A stretch of DNA of 60,000 nucleotides. Origin: Tubiluchus corallicola (taxonomy: Eukaryota; Priapulida; Priapulimorpha; Priapulimorphida; Tubiluchidae). The notes under the pieces are model-generated. The model was not told the DNA's origin. It worked only from the letters and a program-made list of their open reading frames with translations, and did not search any database. The DNA lies in the NCBI GenBank assembly GCA_030141605.1, contig JAQGDQ010000023.1, forward strand, positions 374,001 through 434,000, given 5' to 3'. How positions within the stretch are numbered: the stretch's first letter is position 1; the number at the start of each line of letters is the position of its first letter. The position numbers were made by a program, and so were the translations under genes. Below, piece after piece: positions 49,201 through 59,678 of the stretch.

Positions 49201-52200
49201 ATGTAGATGATGCATCAAAAGATTCCAGACGTCCTTGATTATGATCTAGATTCAGGTCCTAAGAGAGTAGACTTATGCATTATGTAGACTTTGTTGGCTG
49301 AGTAGTCATGGTGTGTGCTTAGTAACCGAAGTTAAGCAGCATCAAGCTTAGCACCGCTTAAGTTCGGTAAATCGATAAGCGACCTCTGGAAGACTGTTCT
49401 TGTAGAGTTACGTTTTTTATACTGTTCTTAGCTATTTACCTCATTGAGGTAGGACATTTACACATTGAAACCTGGCTGAAATTATTCTTCATATTGAGCT
49501 ATAGGTGCTAGATTTTTCACAACCACCTTCATTTACTAAGCTTTGCCATTGAATAGTGGTACCTAGTTTGAAAAGTGCTCCTAGTAATTAAAATTAAGCA
49601 ATGCCAAGCTAAGTAAGTAAATACGTCGAATACAAGTATTCAAATGTGGTTAGGATTTCATGATAGTGAGCTAGATTCCAGTCCTGTCGCATTCACTTTT
49701 AAGTAGACCAGTTTTATCGCTGTGCACAGGATAGCGACTTGCAGACTGTACAAAAACATCTGAACTAGCCATTTAGTTTTCTTTGTTAAGGGTTTTGTAA
49801 CCAAAACTATCAACAAAATCGATAAAAAGCTGCAGTATCGTCGCACTAGTGTTTGCCTCCATTGCATGTGAATAATGTATTACAGGTGCATGCTGTTTCA
49901 TTTGCTGACACTGACACACTGTTAACTCTAGCCATACAACTACAGTTGGTTTGGGTTTGAAAATATGTTTGCCATAATGACTTATGAGTTTTGTCCACCT
50001 TGATTTGTCTAACTTTTCAAATATTTTATCCAAAGCGGTAAATTGTTTAAAGTTATTATTAGCATCTATTTATTATTTTTTGTGCAATACCACTTACCAA
50101 AAAATGCCCTTGATTCAACTGCAGTTGGTGTGTTCCTGGAGCAAAGCACATATGCATGTTTATGTTCAAGCATGCATTACATAGTCATGTGTGTTTAGAT
50201 AATTATATGTAAAATATTGTGCATAAAAATAACTACATGTAGTAGAAGTGCAAACAAAAACTGGCAAGGTCGGTAGTTGCAAAAGACTTACCTGCATTTT
50301 TGTTGATTGCATTACTGAGTTTTGTATTTCATTATTTACCATCTATCTTTACATTTACATGTAAAATTGCAACTTGGTACTTTTACATCTCAGCAAGTAA
50401 ATTCCCTTTCTCCATCTCAATTCTAAATGCTATTAGGTCACAGGATGAGACGAATACTGGAATGCATCTCCCTTTATCCCCATACTCCCTTGACAGCAAA
50501 TTACCGTTTCTGTTGTTGCAAAAGCAATGCCTTTACTGGCTTAGGCTTCTTAATCATGTTCAGAACTATTGATTAAATATCTTATTACACCTGTGTCAGC
50601 TTGTGTCTGCTTTAGGTTATTCATGATTACCATGTTTACATATTATATCATTATGGCCCTGTGTAAGCTCATAAATGAATCTTGGATGATGGCTACTTTG
50701 AATAACAAGAATCCATCAACATGTTTACGAAACTGTATGTGCTCTATGGTTAGAAGTACCGCTATCCTCGCTTCTATTACAGAACCAAGCTTATATTACC
50801 TGCACGGAAATTGTTCAAGCAGAAAAGTCGGCAAGATTTTGTTAAGTCGATTTTTTAAAGCTGCACATTTGTTTCAAAATTGCAGAATTAGTTAATAATT
50901 ACAAATTTTATTTTTCTGCCAAATTTAGTCCATCTGGTACCTATGAATTGGAAGATATCGAACGAGATGAAGAAGACAATACATTAGCAAAGGGAATGTT
51001 GCTGAGTATAGCATACGGGGCTGCCGTAGGAGGTACCGCAACCCTGACAGGGACACCGCCTAATCTTGTGCTCAGTGGTCTTTTAGAATCGTAAGTATTT
51101 GATGAGAGAGTTAGTAACATTTTGCTGTATCTTTACTCTGTATTCTTCAAATCGTTTTTCAAAATACATACTATGCAAGGGTACTTTAAAAAGTTCCAGG
51201 GCCTTGCTCATAAGTAAGGAGCATAAGGCCTTTGTCACACAGCTGGACATCATCCGTAAGCCGTGAGGAAAAAAGCTGCCTCATGAAAAATGAACGTATT
51301 CTAATCAATGGTTTTCTGTCTCACAGATAATCCATTTGTCATCTCTTGCCTACCACGGTTTGACTACCGTCAGCCCTCAGCCATAATCCACGGTAGGCTC
51401 CTTACAAGCTGTTTTGAGTGGTTTGTGAGGCGCCTCATTGCGAAATGAATTTGGCCATTAATTTTATTTGCTGTAAGGAATTTTGGGTCATCACTAATGT
51501 AATTAGAGTATTTTTAGGTTTTTACAGTTTGCAATTCATTTATATTATAAGAAATCATAACAGAGTGGTCTCATAAACATTACAAATCAATTTTAAGAAC
51601 GACATTTCACTAATATTGTAATTAGATACATGCATTGCCGAAATATATTATGTCCGAGCGCCTTACTATTTGAACAGACTAAGGAGCATACTGCATATTG
51701 TGATATATGCCTTATGGAAAACACCTTATGGATTACAGATTATGGCTTGCTGCACATGTTTTTTTAATATGTGACACGAGCCTAACTCCCATTTTGGACC
51801 ATAATTGCATACTATAAACCCTTATATCGCTGTCCACAAACTGACTACTCCAAAGACAGTGCACCTGTTCACACAGCTTAGGTGGTAGTGGCAACCAAAT
51901 GTTGTTCTGAACTGTTGCAACGTGCACCTTCCTCATGGATTTGGTCTGATCTAACTTCGACACGTTTCACTGAAATCCCAATAATCCCATTTGCATGCCC
52001 CCATTTCCAGAATGATTCTCATGCGTATCTGGAGCCTGGAAATATGGCTTTTGAAAATTGAACACCAGCAGACCAAATGAAAGTTGACTCGTTGAAGTTA
52101 AAAAAGAGGGACTAATTTATAAATATAATATGAGAAAAACCTTTCTTCTGTGATGTTTTCTGGCTGAGTCTGAGCATGAGTGCCCTCATAAATGCTGTGA

Positions 52201-54347
52201 ACTAGTGTAATTCTTGTAAAGATGAGATTTGTTTTAAATTTTAGTTATTACGGACAAGAAGCCGGAGTGAATTTTGCTAGCTGGTTTTCTTACGCTGCTC
52301 CAGGAGCTTTTATCATGCTCTTTATTCTCTGGGTTTGGCTGCAACTGGTTTTCCTGGGATGGAGGTAAATACAAATTTGTTTATGTAGATAAGTATGACT
52401 AAATGGATTAAATAGAATAAAATGTGTAAACTTGTAAAGTAAAGTAAAATACACGAGCTTTACTGCTATTTAGAAAAGATCTAGAGACAATTTTTATTAT
52501 TGTTTTTATGCTTGTGTCATTTCGGGTATTTCTATCCTGCTTTGTTTTTATAGTGTTGTATCTTAATAAGCTGCCAAGTGTAAATAATAGGTAAGGAAAG
52601 TTAACGAGTGTACCATATTTGTACAGAAGAAACACTATAGTAGAAATATGCTGATTTGCTGAAGAGTGCTGGTCAAATTGTAAAGAAATGTTACCATGGA
52701 CTTCTACGTTATGACATAAAAGTAGTAAGACAAATACATTTGCGTAGTTCTAATTTTTTCTACCATATAACTTGGTTCTTGTACATTGCAATAATATAAT
52801 CATATCAGTATATTTCTGCTGCACATTTCTTCTGGAACAAACTGTACTTGTGAAAATTTGTTTGCAAGCATTTTTATTGGCATTTGTTGAAGATATATTA
52901 TGCAAATTATAATTATATGTGGAATTTTACAGAGCCCTATGTGGATGTTTCATTCCTGGCAGAGACTCGTCAGATCCGTCTGTGGAGAGGGTAATTAGAG
53001 ATCAATACAGGCGCATGGGACGCATGACGTATGTTATCATGTCTATCTACGTACAATATTTATTTAACAAAGATTTGTGCCCAATCTTCTGAAACAATTT
53101 TGCAGTTACTGGTCACATTGCAAGAGGTAGTCGTGTAGGAATTGCCAAGGGCTCAAAATTTGTTTAGCTATGAATAATACTGTTTACGCGCACGTTATGA
53201 AGTTATTACAACTGCAGTGACTTAACGTTGTGTGCTTAGTAGTTCAGCAACAGCAGGTTGTGTGATTTGTATATTGTGGGTGCCAGCCAGGAGAACTCCT
53301 TATATCATCTGCCATATTGCTTTAAGCTATTTTCCTTGCTGATAGTTGTATATGTATATACATTCCGATCATAATATCGGATCTGTTAGTATTAAGTCAT
53401 TAAGTCATTTTAAGTATCTGTTAATAGTATAAGTTAAGTCATTAAGTCATCTGTTAGTATCTGAAGTTACTATCTCATCTTGGAGACTTAATCCTTGCTA
53501 ATAGCAAATTTTTAGTTCAGTCAGAGAACCATCTAATGTTTTTTTGTGGAAACCACGATTATCAGTTGAGAATGTAAGCTGTGTACGCTGATAAATGTAA
53601 CAGCAAAAAATGCAGCATTGAGCTTTTGGCATACCAGTGTGACACTCACTAAAATCATTAAAAATGTGGGCCTCACATGCTAAATTCATGCCTGAAATTA
53701 TGTAACATTGCATCTTATTGTACACAAAGAAGGTTTCATGTGCAAATTTTATTTTTAGGTTTGCAGAATGTGAAGTTCTCGCTTGCTTCCTGTTGTTAGT
53801 CCTGCTTTGGTTTTCCCGTGATCCAAAGTTCATTTCGGGGTGGGGTGCCTTTTTCAAGTATGGCGGTGAATCCTCAATGGCATCTGATGCTACTGCTGCT
53901 CTGGTGGTGGGCTTCTTACTCTTTCTGTTACCTGCAGAACCGCCGCGATGCTTGTGGCGCATTTGGACTCCTACCAATCCAGGTAGATATAAACACTGAT
54001 ATTAATAATATTAAAACATTCATATCTAAGAAAGCTAGGGAGCTTACATGGGCTCAAAGCATCACTCTTTCATTTGTTCAATATGTTTTAAATGACTTAA
54101 GCAGAAATGATTTTCCCTTTATAGACAATCGGCAGTTAAGTGATATATTCTACAACATTTTTGTTGCTAATAATTTGTGATTCTGTAACATAAAATCAAG
54201 TCATTATTGCATAATGTATGTAGCTTTTTAGCACTTTGTATTTACGTAAAAATGTGAGGCTTTTTAACTATTAACTGACATGTTTTTTGGTTATTTATTT
54301 ATGTAACTAACTCAATGAGTGTATTGTATTACAATATTTCGAAACAG

Positions 54348-54378
<31 letters not shown>

Positions 54379-57031
54379 TGTTTTTTTCATCATACAATGA
54401 TAGCTCGAGAACGAAATTAATTCGTTCCGGAGGTGCTTTTGCATCTTAGAATTTTCGTATTATGAGACAAGATTTACCATATAAACGGCGTAATTCGTTC
54501 CAGCCCCCCGAAAACAGTCGTATAAAGTGTAAATATTGTACCCACCTGAAAAGTTTGTTAATGACCGATCGTCGAAGGGTTACGCTCATACTCCCCTGCG
54601 ATAGCACTTAAACGGATATCACTTTCATATTTTTTGGGTCCATGGTTATGCGTTCGCGTGAGATAAGATCACATAATTCTACGAAATGCATTCTGAGAGG
54701 ACCGCTGTCGGGCGGCACTTTCGATTTTCGTTTTTGTATCTTGAATATTTTTCCGTTAAATGGGACGGAAATTTTTTCTTGGCCCGATTTGTATTCCGAA
54801 TTTTCATATAATAGGGTTTTTGTAAGTCGAGCTTCCACTGTAGTACTTTTTTAAATCTTTGTTGAGGTGATGCTTTGAATTACCCAGCTGGTTGTCTTTT
54901 ACAGAATCTAGAGAGCCACTGTTAGACTGGCACACTGTCCAGCACAAGATGCCGTGGGGTATAGTCTTCCTGTTGGGTGGTGGCTTTGCTCTTGCCAAGG
55001 GTGTAGAGGTAAGTGTATATGCTGCATGTCCTGTTTTTAGACTCTTAGCAGATAATGTCATGTTTTTAGCATTCTAGGCAGTGGCGTACCAAGTGCTTGT
55101 GGCGCCGGGAACAAAAAACCTCTGGAGCCCTACATCTTTAATGTTTTTATCATTTGTTTCGTGGGTGAAGCCACAGACTATGTGAGTTTTTGCGTCCCTG
55201 GGGGCGGCTTTTCTTTTTCAACTTGACGGGATAAAGGTAAACAAAATTTTTTTCTAAGAATCGTCCTGAGTTTGATTTGCGGTACTGCGTCAGAAATGCA
55301 CTTCTTTGTATTAGTTGCTCGTAATAAGACAGTCCTTATTCTTAAATATTCAGCTCCAGCATTAAGACATGCAAAGATAATGAAATATAAGGATACCAAA
55401 TACTACAGGTTTTCACAGTAATACAACTGGCATTTAGAGAGTGACGCTACTGTTTTTCCCAAAATTATCAGACTGCTAAGCCCCGTGCACCACCCTACAC
55501 ACGCTGTTAAGTAACAACATTGGCTTTCTTTCTAAACTGTACGTAGTAAATAAATCAGCTATGATCATTTCTGACTATGCTGTTTTGCTATGATTTGAAA
55601 ACTTTTATTAATTGCTAATGTCTGATTAGTAATTAATCATTAATAGTCATTAGAAGAGAATTCTGCACCCTTTTACTCTTGCACCTGGAGACGATTGCCC
55701 CTTGTCGCCCCCCCTGCTACTCGCCTCTAGTCCTAGGTAATAGTAGTTATTACCGTAATTACTAAATTTTGTTGGCAAGCTACAGAAAGGGACTGGTTTG
55801 ATCACCTGGGAATATGGTGACCTAGTGGTCAAGGCATCTGCCTTGTAAGCAGAAGACCCCTGGTTCAAATTCGTGGTGTATTCCAACTTTTTCATGATTT
55901 TGTAAAAAAATCTTTTCAAGTTTGATTATCAAAAATTTAATTAGTGTGGGTTTGTGTAATTATTAATAATATTAATAATGCCGACATTATGATTAACAAG
56001 CAATTTAATATAAAACTGTGTCTTATTTCATCGTGTATTTCTAGCTAGTTCTCGTTTTAACATTCAGAATTGATCAGTGATAGTCATTGTTTACAGTTAT
56101 CTGGCTTGGCTACCTACATTAGTTCTCATCTGACGAGTCTCAGCTCGTTACCCGTCTGGGTCATCGTGCTCATCTGCTGCGTAATGACTGGCTGTATGAC
56201 GGAGGTTGTCAGCAACACGGCAACGGCTAACATAGTTCTTTCTCTGCTTCCAGAATTGGTATATTTACTATATTAATTTGACTAATTGCTGTTTTGCAGT
56301 ATATTGTTTTTAAGCTTAAATTTGTTATGACTGTCGAGAAATTTGATACCGGTAATAGTTAAACTCGCTTCATCTGAATGCACACTAAATGCTTTTGGTA
56401 TAAAAGCATTAAATGGCTTTAAGTATAAGAGTAAAGTACGACTAAAAATCAAAGTCATTAACTGTTAGAAATCAACGACAGTCGTAAAAATGTAAGTGAT
56501 TTCCTGTGTTACTAAATTATTCATCACCTGATTTTTTACAGGCGAATGTAATGCAGGTCAGTCCATTATTGCTCATGTTTCCAGTCACAATAACAGCATC
56601 ATTTGCTTTTACTCTACCCGTAGCTACTCCACCGAATGCAATTGTTTTTGCCACGGGCGAACTACGTGTGATAGACATGGTAAGCAACTGTTGATTACAT
56701 AAATAAATCAAAGCAATCTAGTAGATTCAGTGAGTTTCATTAAGTGTTCCAATTCAGATGTGCAGTTACGAAACCCTGTCATTCTTACTTCATACGTGGA
56801 TGCTTTGACTTCTTCGGGAGAAAAAAATTAATTGTGATTAAAAGTGATTCTTCTATCGTAAGAACATCTCTGTTTTCAAATATGCTTTGCTCATTGCAGG
56901 TAAAAACTGGCCTATTCATGGATCTTATTGGAATCATGCTAGCCATGACATTTGCTAATACCTATGGTTACTATGTGTTCAATTTCAATCAAGTGCCATC
57001 ATGGGCATCTCCTACTGTACCAACGACGTGA
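37119..57031 (+). CDS. SLC13A2/3/5-like: SLC13-family Na+/di- or tricarboxylate cotransporter, 14 coding exons
   Basis: Coding exons: 37119-37250, 41956-42105, 43676-43791, 46985-47148, 47921-48332, 48870-49103, 50929-51090, 52245-52364, 52933-53028, 53759-53982, 54905-55008, 56097-56258, 56542-56679, 56900-57031. All phases fit; the sum is 2346 nt, 781 residues. SLC13 proteins are plasma-membrane DASS symporters moving succinate, citrate or similar anions with Na+. Both SNT ion/substrate motifs are present (150-152 in [14 protein letters not shown]; 677-679 in VVSNTATAN), as are [12 protein letters not shown] (437-448) and the family signature [17 protein letters not shown]. It follows human SLC13A5 almost throughout ([54 protein letters not shown]). 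It is about 210 residues longer than that 568-residue protein, through a loop expanded between 170 and 425. Substrate cannot be told. Confidence 0.95.
37251..41955 (+). other. SLC13 intron 1 (4.7 kb)
   Basis: GC-AG intron. Several open frames (for example 40179-40743) are not supported by motifs. Nothing else recognised. Confidence 0.7.
41956..42105 (+). CDS. SLC13 coding exon 2
   Basis: 50 codons, phase 0 to 0, acceptor GATTTCAG, donor GTAAGT. Encodes [20 protein letters not shown] and on to AAQYLK. The donor belongs to the first unit of a tandem repeat. Confidence 0.95.
42106..42383 (+). repeat. 35-bp tandem repeat, eight copies, each with a 5' splice-site motif
   Basis: Units start at 42106, 42141, 42176, 42211, 42246, 42281, 42316 and 42351. 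Each begins GTAAGTTCGTGRC (the last GTAAGTTTGTGGC), and the sequence before each later unit is AAA, as at the authentic exon end. Units differ by a few substitutions, mostly G/A. Confidence 0.97.
43267..43334. repeat. Perfect 21-bp inverted repeat (stem-loop) in an SLC13 intron
   Basis: Arms 43267-43287 and 43314-43334 are exact complements (core AATTTAAGTGCTTT) around a 26-nt loop. It could be a foldback repeat or an RNA hairpin. Confidence 0.85.
43676..43791 (+). CDS. SLC13 coding exon 3
   Basis: 116 nt, phase 0 to 2, acceptor TATTTCTAG, donor GTATGT. Encodes [20 protein letters not shown] then [12 protein letters not shown]. Confidence 0.95.
43965..44099. repeat. Hairpin MITE-like inverted repeat in an SLC13 intron
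   Basis: 45-base arms at 43965-44009 and 44055-44099 (ATCAATACAATAATGGCAGA... and its imperfect complement, about 80% matched) surround a 45-base spacer. Pairing continues weakly inward (AGAAGAAA against GCAAGAAA). Confidence 0.75.
44374..44390. promoter_or_regulatory. Everted AGGTCA half-sites (possible nuclear-receptor site)
   Basis: TGACCTTGTGAAGGTCA is a perfect everted repeat of the AGGTCA half-site with a 5-base spacer, in SLC13 intron 3. It may be chance. Confidence 0.2.
46985..47148 (+). CDS. SLC13 coding exon 4 (first SNT motif)
   Basis: 164 nt, phase 2 to 1, acceptor TTTTTGCAG, donor GTAAAG. Encodes [20 protein letters not shown] and the charged start of the large loop ([15 protein letters not shown]). 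Confidence 0.95.
47921..48332 (+). CDS. SLC13 coding exon 5 (expanded loop with RGD repeats)
   Basis: 412 nt, phase 1 to 2, acceptor TTATTTTCAG, donor GTGAGT. Codes 137 residues of hydrophilic loop: a short charged start, four 12-residue repeats, a Gly/Arg-rich part and an acidic end ([20 protein letters not shown]). It is the longest exon of the gene and clearly richer in G+C than its neighbours. Confidence 0.9.
47974..48117 (+). repeat. Four 36-bp coding repeats, unit [11 protein letters not shown](V/I)
   Basis: Units at 47974, 48010, 48046 and 48082, residues 206-253. The first has G for W. Synonymous changes separate the units (CCA/CCG/CCT, CGT/CGC, AGA/AGG), so the peptide appears maintained. 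Each unit holds R-G-D and R-P-R. Confidence 0.95.
48870..49103 (+). CDS. SLC13 coding exon 6 (probable cassette exon)
   Basis: 234 nt, phase 2 to 2, so it can be skipped in frame. Acidic, hydrophilic sequence ([19 protein letters not shown], then [19 protein letters not shown]). The acceptor GATAG at 48869 keeps the frame. A stronger-looking TTTGTTTCTAG at 48840 would shift it and give an early stop. Donor GTAGGT at 49104. Within the open frame, codon 3 positions vary as in coding sequence, but no homologue is known to me. Confidence 0.7.
49104..50928 (+). other. SLC13 intron 6
   Basis: 1.8-kb intron. Open frames near 49.98-50.9 kb carry no motif. The 5S-like remnant is the only recognised content. 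Confidence 0.7.
49295..49415 (+). repeat. 5S rRNA-like SINE remnant
   Basis: AACCGAAGTTAAGCAGCATC resembles the 5S internal promoter A-box region (animal 5S: ACCGAAATTAAGCAGCGTC), and GATAAGCGACC about 40 bases on resembles the GGGxGACC segment. The rest does not match 5S, so it is a SINE3-type or decayed copy in an SLC13 intron. Confidence 0.4.
50929..51090 (+). CDS. SLC13 coding exon 7
   Basis: 162 nt, phase 2 to 2, acceptor AAATTTAG, donor GTAAGT. Ends the acidic loop ([12 protein letters not shown]) and encodes [17 protein letters not shown]. Confidence 0.95.
51091..52244 (+). other. SLC13 intron 7
   Basis: 1.15-kb intron. The part from 51230 is less AT-rich and may be a repeat, but I found no paired ends. 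Confidence 0.6.
52245..52364 (+). CDS. SLC13 coding exon 8
   Basis: 120 nt, phase 2 to 2. Encodes [20 protein letters not shown], matching SLC13A5 LVNFASWFAFAFPNMLVMLL. Confidence 0.95.
52933..53028 (+). CDS. SLC13 coding exon 9
   Basis: 96 nt, phase 2 to 2. Cytoplasmic segment [20 protein letters not shown] to YRRMGRM, matching the region around EEYRKLG of SLC13A5. Confidence 0.9.
53759..53982 (+). CDS. SLC13 coding exon 10
   Basis: 224 nt, phase 2 to 1. Encodes [20 protein letters not shown] and [20 protein letters not shown], conserved in the family. Confidence 0.95.
54350..54374 (+). repeat. (TA)n microsatellite
   Basis: About 12 TA units in SLC13 intron 10, just upstream of the mariner-type MITE. 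Confidence 0.95.
54395..54840. mobile_element. 446-bp Tc1/mariner-type MITE
   Basis: The element starts CAATGATAGCTCGAG and ends with the complement of CAGTGGAAGCTCGAC, flanked by TA on both sides (54393-54394, 54841-54842). The subterminal AATTAATTCGTTCCGGAGG and GGCGTAATTCGTTCCAGCCC are typical of a widespread CAGTGGAAxCTCGACTTA repeat type. It sits in SLC13 intron 10, ending about 60 nt before exon 11. Confidence 0.65.
54905..55008 (+). CDS. SLC13 coding exon 11
   Basis: 104 nt, phase 1 to 0, acceptor TTTTACAG, donor GTAAGT. Encodes [20 protein letters not shown] and [10 protein letters not shown]. Confidence 0.95.
55079..55735. repeat. Possible degenerate transposon in SLC13 intron 11
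   Basis: The left end CAGTGGCGTACCAAG...GGCGCCGGG and the right end GCCCCCCCTGCTACTCGCC face each other as weak inverted ends, about 650 bp apart. No target-site duplication is clear. Confidence 0.3.
55814..55880 (+). repeat. tRNA-Thr(UGU)-like sequence, probable SINE head
   Basis: The anticodon arm is perfect: TCTGC-CTTGTAA-GCAGA with anticodon TGT. CCTGGTTCAAATTCG gives a T-loop and B box, and GTGACCTAGTGGTCAAGGC a D-arm and A box. The flanking GGAATAT/GTATTCC could pair, but spacing to the T arm is off by a few bases and the T stem is broken. A functional tRNA is unlikely; a tRNA-derived SINE or pseudogene fits. Confidence 0.5.
56097..56258 (+). CDS. SLC13 coding exon 12 (second SNT motif)
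   Basis: 54 codons, phase 0 to 0. Encodes [20 protein letters not shown]. Human SLC13A5 reads FTECTSNVATTT here. Confidence 0.95.
56542..56679 (+). CDS. SLC13 coding exon 13 (family signature)
   Basis: 46 codons, phase 0 to 0, encoding [20 protein letters not shown] and GELRVIDM. Donor GTAAGC. Confidence 0.97.
56900..57031 (+). CDS. SLC13 last coding exon
   Basis: 43 codons plus TGA at 57029-57031. Encodes [20 protein letters not shown] and ends [11 protein letters not shown], a Thr-terminated tail. Confidence 0.95.
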   Translation, partial: VKTGLFMDLIGIMLAMTFANTYGYYVFNFNQVPSWASPTVPTT

Positions 57032-59615
57032 AAAGCTCGCCGTTTATGTTTATACAAGATCAAACAGCTCAATGTGATACTGGTAAACAAACATTAGCTT
57101 GTAGTGCTGCATTGTGTCAAAATACTTTGTGATAATACTGGGCCTTTTCGCATCTCTATTAAAAAGTGCGAGGAAGAAGAATACGTCTGTGAATTTGGTA
57201 GCACCAGCTAGAAATTACATTGTCTGTTAAGTGTGATATAAAGCAATGCAATTAGTTGTAATGATACAAAATATTACAGCATTCAGGTAATGTTTATTCA
57301 TTGAAGTGCACAAGATATTCAGTCTATTTTTGTGCATTAGTGAACTGGTATGCATCGTTTCATGTGGTAGTATGTACTATACATTTAGTACAATACCTAG
57401 TTACACAATGTGTATTTAAATACAGTATGCGATTATGCGAATACAGTAACCTCTCATAAATGTTCAAGATACCATAATAACAGTATATCATCTATGATGG
57501 TGATATTGTCGCTAGAGTTTGTGAGTAGGTTTGACAAGTTCTGTGATTATGTTTGAGTAATACAAACTATAGTTCAGAAGTGCAACATGACATAACGTTA
57601 AAATTTTTGCAGCACATGCTCTTCTGTAGCATAATTGAAAGTTAATTCTATAGTTTAATGTTGGGCGGAAGGTCCTATTGATAACTATGTGAAAATAACG
57701 TCTACTGATTTACATATGCATGAATTAGTTTACAAGTTCTTTAATCATGCTAACTGGTGAAATGTTAGGGGGGGATATTACCACTTGTAAATATGTGGAG
57801 ATCTGACACGGGCCAAGCCAATAGTTTATTTATATGCTGCACATAGGATGTAATAAAAATAATAACTGAGTGTAGTTATCAAAGAAATTGTGAAGATGAA
57901 ATAAAGCTGATGAATAGAGTCCAAGTTGTCAAAAACATGACGCAACTAGCATGTTGTGTGCGGGGAATTTCCTGTTCTTAGTTTTCTGATGTCGTGGACA
58001 AGAAATCAGAAATGCAAAATGCAGAAAACGTTTTCAATCATTCCTTTGCACATGTTTTGATAGATGGTTGAACACATAATGCATTGTGTAAAAATGTCTA
58101 AGCATTTGATTTGGAAAATAACAGCATATTGTTAGGTGCAGTAACTGTTCATTCATAGGATCTTAGAAGGAAAATAATCCTGTTTGCAATTACGTCATTG
58201 TCAGTTATCATCATGTTTATTAGTTTCTTTCATTGTTTGTTACTTTGTTGTTTCATGAGATTCTGGTTTGGAGATTAGTCTTTTATGAGCTAAGTTGCTG
58301 GTGCTTTTTTATACATTAGTATACCAAAGCGATTAATTTTACTTTTTAAGGCTTAGGGAGTTGTGTTGCTATCTCAGGGAATTGGTATTTGTGCTGCATT
58401 TTAATTTTATGTTAATTAATTTGCAAAGCTTTCTCTCATTGTTTTGTTATGTATATCACTTCCGCACTATAAATCTCACATTTATAATCTCACTTTATTT
58501 GGGTTTATGTTTATTATGAGTTTATTGTTAAATTTTCTTTTTAGAATTTGTGGTGTGATTTGGAATTAAACTTTTTATTTAGTGTTGTAAAGGTCACTGT
58601 TATAACTTGGGTTTATAGCCAAGTGAGATGTCTCATGTATATGAACTTACGTGTGGCTGCATTGTTCGGCAAATCGAATCTTTTGATCTGATTATATAAA
58701 TTTCAAATGTAGTAAATTGGTCACGGCAAAGTTATAGAATGAAGTTCGTTATTTTGTTGTTTTATTAATAAAATTAGTTTTTATGTCATTGTGGTAATAA
58801 AACATGTCACTGTGTTTTGTGACTAGTGATATGCTGTGCTTGGCAAAACAGTAGGTGTGTTGCTTTTTGCTAATTAGGACAAAAATATTGAGCCCCATGC
58901 AAAGATGTCATTTGACAGTTCCATAATTTGCTTGTGTAACGTCAGGTCTATTCAACTTTCCCGAAACTGTAAATTTTCCGTTCAGAATGAATACACTATA
59001 CAAGTATTTCTAGACATCTTGAGCGAGTGTTGTGTAATTCCAGGTTCTTCCTTGCATGGAATTCTGCACAACTCCTTCTTTAAGTGCCAACGGCTTTGCA
59101 TGGGGCAGTTTGTATAAAATAATTTGCCTTTATCATTTAGTATAATGTTATATATTGTACATCGCTGCCAGGTTCATCTAAACAAACAAAGTCCTGAAAG
59201 AAATCTGCTTCAGGACCAGTAAAAATAGCACTTTTATTCAACAAACACTAGAGACTGCTGTGACAGTGAAAGCCTTTCTAAATATGAGGGGACTGCTAAC
59301 AGGTTGTCCGGGAAGTTGCAGGTAACAATCAGATATGTTATGTAATTTTCTACAGGTTCCTACAGTAAGTAGCACAGGAACCATGTTTTTGGATTGAGCA
59401 TAATTGTAATAAATGTTTTGTAAATATTAATAAGATATAGTAAATGTAGGTGTAAAAGATATACAAGATTACTTCCGGTGTATGCCATTTTTGGTGTAAA
59501 TTGTGGCATAGTTTATTTTGTACTTATTTTGTGATTTTGTAATATTAGAATGCTTACATTGCTGGCTGTAATATTATTAATATGTTTGGAATAAAGTAAT
59601 TAGGACACAATCGAG
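57032..59615 (+). other. SLC13 3' UTR
   Basis: AT-rich non-coding sequence. AATAAA motifs near 57897, 58785 and 58796 are possible alternative sites. The last, at 59590-59595, probably marks the full-length end. Confidence 0.6.
59590..59595 (+). terminator. Distal SLC13 polyadenylation signal
   Basis: AATAAA 2.56 kb after the stop codon and 84 bases before the stop codon of the opposing gene. Confidence 0.5.
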
Positions 59616-59678
59616 ACGGCTTAGTGTTTTAAATGCAGCATGCTTTAATATGACTAAACAGCGGATACAAAAACATAA

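Noticed and set aside
51230-51960. Possible MITE beginning AGGCCTTTGTCACACAGCTGG in SLC13 intron 7
   Set aside because: I searched for a complementary right end and target-site duplication and found none.
53718-54180. Open frame reading from SLC13 exon 10 into the intron
   Set aside because: The homology stops exactly at the donor after 53982; the continuation is intron.
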